Source: Nicotiana tabacum (taxonomy: Eukaryota; Streptophyta; Magnoliopsida; Solanales; Solanaceae). From it: 64,000 nucleotides of DNA. Positions 24,141 to 35,255 of the stretch are shown piece by piece. Position numbers and translations under genes: made by a program. The stretch covers positions 94,815,766 to 94,879,765 of the forward strand of contig NC_134102.1 of the NCBI RefSeq assembly GCF_000715075.1, given 5' to 3'. The notes below the pieces were generated by a model. It saw only the letters and a program-made list of their open reading frames with translations, searched no databases and was not told where the DNA came from. Each line of letters opens with the position of its first letter. The stretch's first letter is position 1.

Positions 24141-24254
24141 TTTCAACTAAAAAGTCACCATGTGACACCTCATTTCATAATCATAAAAAAAATACAAGTC
24201 TCAACCCATTTTCATATTTTTCATAAACACGGGTCTCAACCCATTTTCATATTT

Positions 24255-24460
24255 TCACGGCACCTCGTGCCCATAATTAAATCATCATATTTTCCCGGCA
24301 CCTCGTGCCCTCATTTCATATCATAACTGCACGGATAATTCATGTGCCAATTATCATTATCATTTCATCACAGCACCTCGTGCCCACATTTCATATCATA
24401 ACTGCACGGACAATTCACGTACCAAATATCTTCATTATTTACTCACGGCACCTCGTGCCA
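24255..24460. repeat. Stem-loop array GGCACCTCGTGCC
   Basis: Four copies of CGGCACCTCGTGCCC (one begins CAGCACC) interleaved with two copies of GCACGGATAATTCATGTGCC-type units. Both unit types are short dyads (GGCAC/GTGCC and GCACG/CGTGC). Confidence 0.87.
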
Positions 24461-24609
24461 TATTTCATTTTATAATCTGCCTGCAATGGCCACAGGCTCT
24501 CAAGTTCAACATAAATCAGATTGTTATCAATTTACCAACAACAAGACAAATTGCACAAGGTATAAAAATAAACACAAGAAAATCACAACATCATATGAAC
24601 ATCATATCG

Positions 24610-24730
24610 TCTCTAACAATAGCCACCCTTATCGCTCCTATTGCCGCCCTTATCGCTCCTATAGCCACCCTTATCACTCCTATTGTCACTCTTATCACTC
24701 CTATAGCTACTCTTATCGCTCCGCTCAGAC
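24610..24730. repeat. Tandem 21-bp repeat in LTR
   Basis: Five to six tandem copies of CCCTTATCGCTCCTATAGCCA with substitutions. A diverged block of the same unit lies at 62635-62785. Because 21 is divisible by three it gives ORFs on both strands, which are not genes. Confidence 0.88.
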
Positions 24731-26000
24731 AATATTCCAACAAACATAACAACAGTGAAATGCCACCATTATACCCACATAATATCAACGGTGAAATTTC
24801 ACTCTTATCCCCCCAAAATAATAACTCACACAACAAAATAATTTCTCAAAATAATAACTCACACAATACAACAATTTACATGGGAAATGATCAAGGCAAT
24901 ATGACAAAAATTAATTCATATCACAATTTGCCCAATGGTCACAACCAAATTTCAAAGATATAACAAAATCAATTAATTTCACAACAAATAGCCCAAGGCT
25001 CCACACAATGTATATAACACCCAAAAATAATTAATAGAGATATAAATTACTCAACATAAAGCAAAGCCTTCATTAACTCCAAATTTTTTAATAATTATAT
25101 AATCACCTCTTCTTAAGCTCATTTAATTAATTAATTGCAGAGGGAAGAAACCAAAATGAAATTAAATTCCAATAATTATCAAACTAGCAAATTCACAGAA
25201 TTTCATAAATAATCAAATAACAATCACATCAAATTATCATATAACAAAAGATTCAACAGCAAGGATTTAGGTACCACAAATAGATGATTAAATATATGCC
25301 AACAATTATCCAATTTACTACACAATATGTTCAAGACTTTAACTCAATAAAATTTGCATATATAAACCAAGTACGTACTCGTCACCTCGCGTACATAGTT
25401 TTCAATTACACAAATTACACATAAGACTCAATGTCTAAGGGGAAATTCCCCCGCTCGAGGTTAAGCAAGACACTTACCTTTTTGAAATTATGCCGATATT
25501 CCAAAATCGTCTTCTTGCTTGAATTGACCTCCAGACCGCTCAAATCTAACCAAATTAATTGTATAACTTCATTAAAAGTCATCGCAAACAATTCTGGATA
25601 ATAATACGTCGACTTAAAAATTTATTCCAAAAATTCAACAAAAGTCAACGCGGGGCCCGTCCCTCAGAACCCGACATAATTTTCATGAAATCCGAACACC
25701 CATTCCGATACGAGTTCAGCTATACCAATTTTATCAAATTCCGATAACAACTCAACCTCCAAATCTTAAATTTTCGTTTTTGGAAGATTTTACAAAAATT
25801 TTGATTTCTTCCATTTAAATCCGAATTAAATGATGAATATAATCATGGATTCATGAAATATAAACACTTTAGGATATAGAACACTTACCCCAACCAAGCT
25901 TGTGAAAACTCCCTCAAGAATCGCCCAAGTCCGAGCTCCAAAAATCCAAAAACGAAAATGGCAAAATGACCAATTTTTGGTCCTTAACATTCTGCCCAGA

Positions 26001-26112
26001 TTCGTACCTGCGGTTACTGTTCACGCACCTGTGGTACTGTTCACACATCTGCGAATCACTATTCACGCTTCTGCGAATCACTGTTCACGCTTCTACGAAT
26101 CACTGTTCATGT
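26001..26112. repeat. Short palindrome array, CTTCTGCGAATCACTGTTCACG type
   Basis: Five to six tandem copies of a 22-bp unit (variants CTGCGGTTACTGTTCACG and CTACGAATCACTGTTCA). It lies about 0.92 kb from the U3 start, matching the position of the arrays in the other LTRs. Confidence 0.85.
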
Positions 26113-26977
26113 TGCTGCCTAGAAAATTCCAGCAGCTTATCTTCATGTCCGAGTTGATCCGTTAACCTTCCGAAATCAATCCGAGGCCCTCGGAACCCCA
26201 ATCAAATATACCAACACGTCCCAAAATACAATACGAACTTATTCGAGGCTTCAAACCATGTCAAACAACGCCGATATTACGAATCACGCATCGAATCGAA
26301 TTATAAGTTTTCAAATCTTCCAACTTCTATATTTTGCGCCGAAACGTATCAAATCAATCCGGAATGACTTCAAATTTTGCACAAAAGTCATAATTGACTC
26401 AATGGAGCTATTCCCATTTCCGGAATCGAAATCCGACCTCGTTATCAAAAATTCACCCTTCGGTCGGACTTTTCCAAAATCTTATATTTTTCAACTTTCG
26501 CCAAAATGTGTTGAATTGTCCTACGGACTTCCAAATCCAAATTCGAACATACACTTAAGTCCGAAATCATCATACGAAGCTATTGCCACCCTAGAAATTC
26601 TATTCCGGGGTCGTTTGCTCAAAAGTCAACTCTCCGGTCAAACTTCCCAAAAATTCAACTTTCGGCATTTCAAGCTTAATTCCACTACGGACCTCCAAAT
26701 AATTTTCCGTACATGATCCTAAGTCCAAAATCAGCATACGGAGCTATTGACATCATCAAAATTCCATTCCGGAATCGTTTGCTCAAAAGTCAACTCTCCG
26801 GTCAACTCTTTCCATTTAAGCTTCAAATTAAGGATTGTTCTTTTAATTTAATTCTGAATCTTCAATAAATCAAACTCGACCACACCCGCGGGTCATAATA
26901 CATATTGCGAAGCTGCTCGAGACCTTATGTCACTGAACGTAGCGTAAATTCTTAAAATGACAAGTTGGGTCGTTACA

Positions 26978-26990
26978 TTCTCCACCTCTT
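26978..26990 (-). other. Polypurine tract of gag-only copy 1
   Basis: Sense strand reads AAGAGGTGGAGAA directly before the LTR start TGTAACGACCC, as required for plus-strand priming. Confidence 0.85.
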
Positions 26991-26995
26991 AAACA

Positions 26996-27015
26996 AACGT
27001 TCGTTCTCGAACGTT
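26996..27015 (-). other. Conserved stem-loop next to polypurine tract, copy 1
   Basis: Sense strand reads AACGTTCGAGAACGAACGTT, a perfect 8-bp stem with loop AGAA, five bases upstream of the polypurine tract. The equivalent hairpin in copy 2 (35236-35255) has a compensated base pair. Confidence 0.75.
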
Positions 27016-28532
27016 CTAAGAATTATTCTGAGGTTACCAAATGGTTGATTTTACTTTTACACATATACTCACGGTTGATTCCACGCTACCGCATTTGAGA
27101 TAAGCCTGACAACATCATCTCTTTTGAGTTTATTTCTTTTATCCATATTTATAAACTTTAAGATCAATTCCTTACACTCCAAACATTTCAAAAGGTCTGA
27201 TTTTTCACAACAACGCACGGTATTAGTCTCATCTGGCTATAGCAACTCGTGCCTACGCACACATCAATTTTCTTGATAGTGTTGAAGTACTTCAAAACTT
27301 TCTCTAGGGTTCTACATTCTTCCCCGCTTAGGATCATCCGCCCTCGAACACATAACATATTTATCTCTTCCTTTGCAAATCCCAATCCTCCAAATTTTAC
27401 TAACTCCCAAATTTTTCAGGAATTTCGGCATAGTCTCCCCTGTAATTGGGCCTATCCACCTGCCAGAGTAACACCAAAACAACTCCTAACAACACATCCA
27501 CAACCCAACAAAATACCACAATGTATATAACAATAATACTAATCTCAGCGTTACAAGTACTGCATTATCGTAATGATATCAAGACATGAAGTACGTCATA
27601 TGTATGCTCATAACCACATCTCTGGTCTTAAAAGTCGTTCATAATTTATTCCAGCATCATCAATTAATCTCATATTAACCACCACCACATTTTGAAATTT
27701 CACAACACTGACAACAGAATGTGAGGCATGAAGACCTCATAATTACTTACTCGGATTAATGAGTCACATTTAATGCCACCTGGGCACTCACCTCATAGGT
27801 TAAAACTCAATGTTTACAGCACGAAAATTGCTGAATATGAACAGAAAAATATACAAGAATTATCAAATAAGCCTAACAGGCATGACTCCCTATTAATATT
27901 ATTATACAAATTAATTTCACAAAGGGATAATCTTAAACTCATAAATACTTCACCACAAGGATCTCGTCCTTATATAACTTCCACTGCGACTTGTAGCCCG
28001 GTTTAAATATTTCACATCATATATATAATGTGAGGATTTCGTCATCAACTCCGAATCACAAGTATTTTGCACATTGTGCCAACTAAAATTTTAATTTTCT
28101 TTCTTTCTTCTTTTCAATATATTTCATAAATAGTTTTTACAACACATAATGAACCCGCATACCGGTAGGGCGTATAATTCATAAAAATTAGAATCAATTA
28201 TTCCGAAACACATTAAACCCACTATAATGAATAATAAAAAATTACTTTTGGACTTATAGCCCTCAATGGTGTACAAAAATAAATGACAGACACAGGCTCA
28301 CACCTTAAAATCTCCCAACAGGGATAAACATATATAGTGGGTCACAAATTTACGAAGCTCACCCATAAGTGGAGCATAATAGGAGGACTCACCTCAATAT
28401 TCAAAACCGAATCAAATTAAGAAAAATATCCTTTTATAATAAAAATCAAGATCGTACATGTAAAGACACTATCTGGTGTATTGGCCTCAGCCAAATCATA
28501 GTGATTAAATCAACGGGTCGGGCCTCCACCTC
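27016..28532. other. Non-coding internal region of gag-only copy 1
   Basis: About 1.5 kb between the 3' LTR and gag with no protein motif of pol in any frame. It is homologous to 35256-36453 in copy 2: shared landmarks are the GTTCATAATT block, CCGCATACCGGTAGGGC and CTTTTGGACT(T/C)ATAGCCCTCAA. It probably contains only cis sequence. Confidence 0.75.
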
Positions 28533-29874
28533 TTAGGCACCCACTACTCGCCTATCCTCCACCTCTAGCTGACTGTGCATGTGGAGTATCAACTGGAATA
28601 AAGCTTGTAGCTGGAGTTTTCTGATGAAATCTACCCCTCCCAAGTCTGGGACAATCTCTCATGATATGCCTAGTATCATCACACTCATAACAACCCCTCT
28701 GAGGTCGCGGCTGCTCGTACTGAGTCTGTGCTGGATAACTGGAATAACCACTGTAAGAATCTCGTGTCGGTGGTGCACTGTAAATTGGAGCACCCCGAGT
28801 AATCTGATGTGCGGACTGAGCTGACTGACTGCTCGAGCCTCCGCTATAATGGATCCTAGCTGAAGAGTAAAATCTACTGAAACCTCCAGATCTTCAAGAC
28901 CTTTTGGCCTCCTTAGACTCCCTTTCCTCGCCTAAAACACCCTCAATCTTCCTTGCAATCTCCACTACTTGTTGAAATAGAGTATCAGTTTGCAATTCTC
29001 GAGCCATGCTTATTTTAATATCATAATCGAGCCCCTCAATGAATCTGCAGACCCTCTCTTTGATTGTAGGAACCAAGATCGGTGCATGACGGGCTAACTC
29101 ACTAAACCTGATAGCATATTCTGACACTGTCATAGTGCCCTGACGCAACCGTTCAAACTCTGCGCGCCACGCATCTCGGAGAGTCTGAGGAACAAACTCT
29201 TTCAAGAACATTTTCGAAAATTGAGCCCAAGTTGGTGGTGTTGCATCGGCTGATCTACCTTCTTCATAGATTTACCACCACCGATACGCTGTGCCTGACA
29301 GTTGAAATGTAGTAAAGGTAACTCCGCTCACTTCCACAATACCCATGGTGCGAAGAATACGGTGACACTTTTCTAGAAATCCTTGGGCATCCTCTGTAGT
29401 TGTACCACTGAAAGTAGGTGGACTATACCTCTTAAACCTTTCAAGTCTCTTTTGTTCTTCTTCTGATGCCTCTGGCCTGACCTCAGGCCAAACCGAAATA
29501 ACAGGTTGTACCAGTATTACACCCGGAACCTGACCAACGTGAACCTGCTGCTCTGGAGTTGTGGTAGGAGTCTGAGCTACTCCCCCAATCTGCGGAATGT
29601 TTGGTGCAACAGAGATCAATCCCGCCTAAGTTAATGTACCAAACATACTCAGAAACTGTGCTAAAGTCTCCTGAAGTCCGAGGGTAACAACAGGTGCTTC
29701 TGATACCTGTCCCCCAACTGGAGTTACTAGTGGCTCCTCAACTGTTGTTCTGACAGGTGCTCTAGTCACAGCACGTGCCCTTCCTCGTCCTCTACCTCGG
29801 CCCCAGCCTCTTGCAGTCCTAGCAGTATGTGCGAATGTCTGCTCAGCTAACCCAGTAGCACGTGTCCTCACCAT
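28533..29874 (-). pseudogene. gag of gag-only element copy 1
   Basis: Starts at ATG 29872-29874 (MVRTRATG), the same start motif as the Tekay-like gag, then an Arg/Gly-rich segment. The core reads PPTFSGTTTEDAQGFLEKCH, LRTMGIVEVSGVTF and TPPTWAQFSKMFLKEF. The knuckle at 28651-28692 is C-Y-E-C-D-D-T-R-H-I-M-R-D-C, an intact CCHC. In-frame stops occur at 29626-29628, near 29271, and at about 28892, the last two with small frame disruptions possible. The first TAG sits where copy 2 reads His and relatives read Gln. The reading frame closes at 28533-28535. No pol follows. Confidence 0.82.
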
Positions 29875-29944
29875 CTGTGAGAGAATGGAGATACAAAGGT
29901 TCAAATTCCAAATTCAAAAAATTCCTCACGACAAGAATGAAAGA

Positions 29945-30258
29945 AAATCTCATATTGGAAAAGAAAATTGTTGTCCTCCGGAGGTCGACTAAGGCTTATT
30001 AAACATGTTCTAGTCTTCCTATGCATATGTGAAAGTTTTTTCTTGAGCCAAAAGATCTTATGAAAATTGAACATTTTCGTAGCGAAAATGTAAAACAGAT
30101 ATTGGGCATTTTAGAAAAATATTCCGTAATTGATTTAGCAAAAAATAAGTTTTAAATCTATTGGACTTACTTAGTGAAAATAGATTAAAAATCTTTAGCA
30201 CAATTAATATATTAATATATCATATATTCAAAATAAATTCAGAATTAAATTGAATAGA
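29945..30258. other. Unassigned AT-rich sequence next to truncated element
   Basis: Begins where homology with the retroelement leader ends. No ORF or known element recognised. It may belong to the same organelle-derived insertion as the following segment. Confidence 0.4.
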
Positions 30259-30436
30259 TGCCCCGGCATCTACCATTATACCCACAATGATCGGTCATAC
30301 TATTGCTATCCATAATGGAAAAGAGCATTTGCCTAATTATATAACGGAAAGTATGGTAGGCCACAAATTAGGAGAATTTGCACCTACATTAAATTTTAGA
30401 GGACATGCAAAAAGCGATATTCGATCTCGTCGTTAA
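30259..30436 (+). pseudogene. rps19: Plastid rps19 3' fragment (nuclear plastid DNA)
   Basis: From the GCA at 30266 to TAA at 30434-30436 the frame reads [20 protein letters not shown], then [18 protein letters not shown] and [18 protein letters not shown]. This is the C-terminal 56 residues of ribosomal protein S19 (about 92 residues), a protein of the plastid small subunit. The N-terminal third is absent and the start is replaced by unrelated DNA. The frame is uninterrupted, which suggests either a fairly recent transfer or passage through mitochondrial DNA. It has no transit peptide or promoter and should not be functional. Confidence 0.9.
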
Positions 30437-30527
30437 TATTAATAAAAAAATCTAGATACTTGTGATTCAGTAGGAGGAGGCAAACCTTATGCTAAAGAAG
30501 AAAAAAACAGAAGTATATGCTTTAGGT
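30437..30527 (+). pseudogene. rpl22: Plastid rps19-rpl22 spacer and rpl22 5' end
   Basis: After the rps19 stop the plastid-like spacer leads to ATG at 30489 and MLKKKKTEVYALG, matching the N-terminus of ribosomal protein L22 in the order seen in the plastid S10 operon. Similarity ends after codon 13, where the frame runs on as GQYIEVAPHPM to a stop. The segment is a fragment of nuclear plastid DNA. Confidence 0.8.
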
Positions 30528-30970
30528 GGGCAATACATTGAGGTTGCTCCGCATCCTATGGATTTTTTTATAGCAGTACGATTATGATGCTTGCTCCGAA
30601 TGGAAGAGAGACGACTTTCCTTTCGGATGTTACAAACGCACAAACGAAACACCTTAGTCAGCGGATTCTGTGGTATTGAAAGGGACGACTTTGGTCAGGA
30701 AAGGGAATAGGGCAATAAATAAAGCTTCGGCTCGAACGACCTCTAAAAAGGGTTCTACGGCCTGTAGAAGTTCATTAAACATGATGGTTTGGTTCATTCT
30801 TTGACTGCTCTGCTCCTCCCAAACAAAAAGAGAGACTTTTTTTTAGATATATGTAGTTGCTTGGTTGTTGACCAAGGAAAAACATGGGAATAATTGGACG
30901 TAACATTCTTTAACCGCTTATTTATGATAAAAATAGTTGGATGAAAACAACGCTCCTAAATGAAGCCTTT
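30528..30970. other. Possible organelle-derived sequence of unknown origin
   Basis: Balanced base composition unlike the AT-rich surroundings, directly joined to the plastid fragment. It contains a 47-codon minus-strand ORF (30654-30797). Source not recognised; plant mitochondrial DNA is one possibility. CCTTT at 30966-30970 is the left target copy of the next element. Confidence 0.4.
30654..30797 (-). CDS. Small ORF in organelle-like patch, unknown
   Basis: ATG at 30795-30797, TAA at 30654-30656, 47 residues beginning MNQTIMFNELLQAVEPF and ending PFNTTESAD. It has a hydrophobic middle (EALFIALFPFL). I do not recognise it. The clean composition and lack of stops suggest organellar origin rather than a nuclear gene; it may also be chance. 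Confidence 0.25.
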   Translation of the reverse strand: MNQTIMFNELLQAVEPFLEVVRAEALFIALFPFLTKVVPFNTTESAD

Positions 30971-31689
30971 TGTCAAGATCCAAAATTTCACCACAGGCGT
31001 CGTGATGCCACTTAGTCTCTAAGACTAGGTAAGATGATTACAATTTCATTTCGAGCCATTTTGTTTTTAAAACATATAATTTAATACAAGTATCGAAACC
31101 AACAACGGAAATAATTATAACAATCTCCCAAGACTGGTAATACAGAGTCACGAACTCTAACTGAATACATGCAATAATCTCAAGGAACAAATATACAATA
31201 TTGTTCGAATAAGAGTTGACAGTACAATATAATGGAAAAAAATCCAAGTGACTGCGACAACCAAGCAGTCTTACCTTAAATCCTTGCGATCACACTCTAA
31301 TCTATGTCCGAATCTGATATCTCTAATACCTGGCTCTGCACAAAAATATATAGAAGTGTAGTATGAGTATACCACAGTCGATACCCAGTAAGTATCAAGA
31401 CTAATCTCGGTGGAGTAGTGATGATGTACAGTCAAGACACTCACTAGTCAAATAACCTGTGCAATATAGCATACAAAAATAGTAGAAAATGAATAGCAGT
31501 GATGGCAACGATAATCAACTTGTGACATAAACAGCAAGGCAACAAGAACACCATAAATATTGCTCAAACGAATAATAAACACAAGTACATCCAATTAATC
31601 AAGTCCTTCAAAATATACATCTTTTATCTATAAATTTTTCAAATAAAAATCTTTAGAATGTAATCCGTAAAATTAAATATATCCCGAAT

Positions 31690-31830
31690 ATGCTTCCTTC
31701 AAATAAATATCTTGCGAATATAATTCTTTCAAATATAATTCTTTCAAATATAATTCTTTCAAGTAAATATCTTTCGAATATAATTCTTTTAAGTAAATAC
31801 CTTTTGAATATAATTCTTTCAAGTAAAAGT
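31690..31830. repeat. Tandem repeat, AT-rich 30-bp unit
   Basis: Four to five copies of TCTTTCGAATATAATTCTTTC-like units, homologous to 23930-24140 and 61990-62175. Confidence 0.82.
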
Positions 31831-31889
31831 CACCATGTGACACATCATTTAACTTTCCTGGTGTGAGAAATATATTCAAGATATCACAT

Positions 31890-32685
31890 CAAATGGCACG
31901 GTAAAACCATCGTGCATTTAGCTCATTAAATTCATAACTTTCTTGGTGTGAGAAATATATTCAACATATCACATCGAATGGCACGGTAATACCTTCGTGC
32001 ACTTATCTCATTCTCACCTGATATATATATGTATATCAAATCACTTGGCACGGCAACACCCTTCGTGCATTTATCTCTTTCTTACCGAGCATACATATAA
32101 CAGTACCAACTAGGTGGGAGAATGCCAATAATAATAAAAGAAATAAAGTGGGAGGCACAATGGAATCAACAACGACTATAAGTCATATAGAAAATATAGG
32201 TGCACAATAACAGCTCAAGATAAAGGCATGAATGTATACACAACGAAAAGATATCACAATATAATGTATGTCTCTTGTCCTCGCCTGCACGGAAACACCC
32301 TTCGTGCCATGAACATATGATAATATAAAAATAATGGCACAACATCACCCTTCGTGCTTTTACTCTCATCCTTAAATGATAATGTATATAAAATGGCACG
32401 ACATTATCCTTCATGCATATTAATGTATATGAATGGAACGACATCACCCTTCGTATTTTATACCTTTCCTCACATGATAATATAACTGAAATGGCACGAC
32501 ATCATCCTTCGTGCATATTAATGTATATGAATGGCATGACATCACCCTTCGTGCTTTATACCTTTCCTCACATGATAATATAACTGAAATGGCACGGCAT
32601 CACCCTTCGTGTTGTACACTCTCCCTCATATGATAATGTATATGAAATGGCACGACATCACCCTTCTTTCTTTACACTCTTCCTT
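31890..32685. repeat. Stem-loop array GGCACGACATCACCCTTCGTGC
   Basis: About eleven dispersed copies spaced 55-130 bp. The arms GCACGA and TCGTGC can pair around an 8-9 base loop. Variants include GGCACGGCAACACCCTTCGTGC. It occupies the place of the GGCACCTCGTGCC array in copy 1. Confidence 0.87.
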
Positions 32686-33970
32686 ACCAAGCATATGTAT
32701 ATCATTAACAAGCAAGGTAGAAAGCATAAATAAAATCAAGGAGAGTGTTTAAACGACAACACAATACAACAATTCATATCACAATATGCCCACAGGCCAC
32801 AACCAATTCCAAAGATGCAACAAAATCAATTAATTTCACAGCAAATAGCCCAATGCTCCACACCACGTATATAAAACCTCAACAAAAAAAATAGAGATGG
32901 AAAAGTAACTCAGCATAAGACAACGCCTCTTTAATCCAAATTTTTCATAAATAAATATTAATGCCTCATTTTAAACTTATTTAATAATTATTTACAGATA
33001 AGGAATCCATAATGAAATTATTTCCAAGAAATGTCAATCCAACTAACCACGGTGTTTCACATAAAAATCAAAGTGGCAATCACACTAAATTATCATATAA
33101 AAACAACCTCGGCAAAGAAAGAATGAGAGATGACAAATAAAGGATTTAATAAGTGCCAACAATTTTTAATTTAATACATAAAGGCGTCTACGAATTTTAA
33201 CCGATATAATTTGCACATATAAACCAAGTACGTACTCGTCACCTCGCGTACATGATTTTCAATTACACAATTTCTACATAAGACTCAATGCCTATGGGGT
33301 AATTTCCCCCACTCAAGGTTAGGCAAGATACTTACCTTTTTGATGTTAGGTCGATATTCCAAAATAGCCTTCTTGCTTGAATTGACTTCCGGACAGCTCA
33401 AATCTATCCAAATTAATTGTATAGCTTCATTAAAATTCATCAGAAATAATTTCGGATAATAAAATGTCGACTTAAAAATTCACATTAAAAAGTCAATCAA
33501 AAGTAAACATGGGGCCTGCCTCTCAGAACCCGACATAATTTTCACGAAATCTGAACACCCATTCCGATACGAGTTGAACCATACAAATTTTATCAAATTT
33601 CGATAACAACTCGACCTCCAAATCTTAAATTTTTGTTCTTGAACAGTTTTACAAATTTCTCCAATTTCTTCCATTTGATTCACTAATAATTAATGAAAAT
33701 AACCATAGAATGATAAAGTATAATCACTTTTGGATATAGAACACTTACCCCAATCCATATGGTGAAAATCGCCTAAAACATTGCTTCAATCCGAGCTCCA
33801 TAGCTCCAAATATGTTAAAATGGCTGAAACCCCCATTTTAAGAATCAATCCATGCAAGTCTCATTTGACATTTGAGACTTATAAATCTCATTTGACACCT
33901 GCGATTTGGCTCAGCCCCAGAAAAATAGCAGTCTTGCCCGATACGAAAATGGGCATAACTCTCTCAATTT

Positions 33971-34540
33971 AACTTTTTGGAATCAAGATACCAAGGGCTA
34001 CAACTTTCATGTTTTTCTCATCTTTCAATTCCTTATAGATGGCGAGATATAAGCTCTCAAAGTCAGCCCTGTGCAATAGAAATTTCTTCTTCGCGATTTC
34101 AAAATTCTTTCCAGCTTATAGTGTATCAATCATAACCTTTTATACCCAACTCCAACTACCAAACAGTTTGTATTTCTGAAAGCTAGACAAAAAGTTCTAC
34201 AACTTTTATTTTTGGATCATCATCAAATTCCGTATAGATTGCGAGATATAAGCTTCCAAAGTTAGCCCTATGTAGCAGCAATTTCTCGCGATGCACACTG
34301 TCATGGAAACAAAAACTGCAGTACCAGTCTTCAGTCAATTGATTATAACATTTTGTACAAATGTCCAAATGATGAATGGTTTACCTTTCTGGAAACTAGA
34401 CTCAAATGGCTACAACTATAATGTTTTCATAATATCTAGATTCCTTATATGTTGCGATATATAAGCTTCCAAAGTCAGCCGTAGGCATCCGAAATTTCTC
34501 GCGATGCATACCGTTGTAGCAAAAACAAAACAACAGTTAA
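33971..34540. repeat. Three tandem units of about 205 bp in LTR
   Basis: Each unit starts near TTTCTGGAAACTAGAC, passes GCTACAACTTTTAT, GCGAGATATAAGCTTCC and AAAGTCAGCC, and ends TTTCTCGCGATGCA before a spacer with CAAATGATGAATGGTTT. The set is repeated in the other LTR. It sits about 1 kb from the U3 start, where other LTRs carry palindrome arrays. Confidence 0.85.
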
Positions 34541-35216
34541 AAATGGCCTAGAAATGGTCCAAAACCACTTTGAAACTCACCCGAGCCACTCAGTACCCCG
34601 TCCGCATATCCAAACAAGTCCTATAACATAATATGAACTTAGTCGAGGCCTCAAATCACATCAAAAAATACTGAAACAATGAATCGCACCTCGAATCGAA
34701 CTTATGAGTTTATGAAATTTTCCAAATTCTATATCTTGTGCCGAAACGTATCAAATCAATCCGGAATGACTTTAAATTTTGCATGCCAGTCATAAATGAC
34801 ATAATGGAGCTGTTCCAATTTCCAGAATTGAATTTCGATCGGCGATATCAATAAAGTCAACTCCCAGTGAAACTTTCTAAACATTTTCTATTTTCCAACT
34901 TTCTCCAAAATGCGTTGAATTGTCCTACGGACTTCCAATTCCAAATACGGATATACGCCTAAATCCGAAATTACCGTATGAAGCTATTAACATCATCAAA
35001 TTTTCATTCCGGAGTCGTTTGCCCAAAAGTCAAACTTTGGTCAACTCTTTTTATTTAATCCTCAAAATAAGAATTGTTCTTTCAATTTAATTCTGAATCT
35101 TCCAAAAACCAAACTTGACCACACACGAGGGTCATAATACATATTACGAAGTTGATCGGGACCTTAAGTCACTGAACAAAATTTAAATTCTCAAAACGAC
35201 AAGTCGGGTTGTTACA

Positions 35217-35230
35217 TTATCCCCCTCTTA
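35217..35230 (-). other. Polypurine tract of gag-only copy 2
   Basis: Sense strand TAAGAGGGGGATAA directly before the LTR start TGTAACAACCC. Confidence 0.85.
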
Positions 35231-35235
35231 AAACA

Positions 35236-35255
35236 TACGTTCGTCCTCGAACGTA
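35236..35255 (-). other. Conserved stem-loop next to polypurine tract, copy 2
   Basis: Sense strand TACGTTCGAGGACGAACGTA, a perfect 8-bp stem with loop AGGA. Relative to copy 1 the outermost pair is T-A in place of A-T, so both sides changed together. Confidence 0.75.

Larger units (their letters stand above)
23326..26977 (-). repeat. 3' LTR of gag-only element copy 1
   Basis: TGTCACGACCC to GGGTCGTTACA, 3652 bp, followed on the internal side by a polypurine tract. Internal blocks in order: AATATAATTCTTTCAA-type repeats (23930-24140), GGCACCTCGTGCC stem-loops (24255-24460), CCCTTATCGCTCCTATAG tandem repeats (24610-24730), and a TTCTGCGAATCACTGTTCACG array (26001-26112). Confidence 0.88.
23326..29944 (-). 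mobile_element. Gag-only LTR retrotransposon (TR-GAG-like), copy 1, lacks 5' LTR
   Basis: A 3' LTR (23326-26977), a polypurine tract, a 1.5-kb non-coding stretch, and gag (28533-29874) on the minus strand. No protease, RT, RNase H or integrase motif is found between LTR and gag. The 5' leader is homologous to that of copy 2 up to about 29944, where similarity stops and unrelated organelle-like DNA begins. The 5' LTR and primer site are missing. Gag-only LTR elements with this plan are known in plants as TR-GAG and depend on other elements. Confidence 0.82.
30971..35216 (-). repeat. 3' LTR of gag-only copy 2
   Basis: Starts TGTCAAGATCC (mutated from TGTCACGACCC) and ends GGGTTGTTACA, 4246 bp. 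It is about 1 kb longer than its partner because it retains a repeat-rich block (about 31712-32737) that the other LTR has lost. Blocks include AATATAATTC repeats, GGCACGACATCACCCTTCGTGC units and three 205-bp tandem units. Confidence 0.88.

Noticed and set aside
24486..24963. ORFs on both strands rich in Tyr/Ser/His or Ile/Thr/Pro repeats
   Set aside because: They arise from a 21-bp tandem repeat, which stays open in several frames; not protein-coding.
26978..28532. Hidden pol gene between LTR and gag of the gag-only element
   Set aside because: No RT, integrase or protease motif could be read in six frames, and the matching region of the second copy is also empty.
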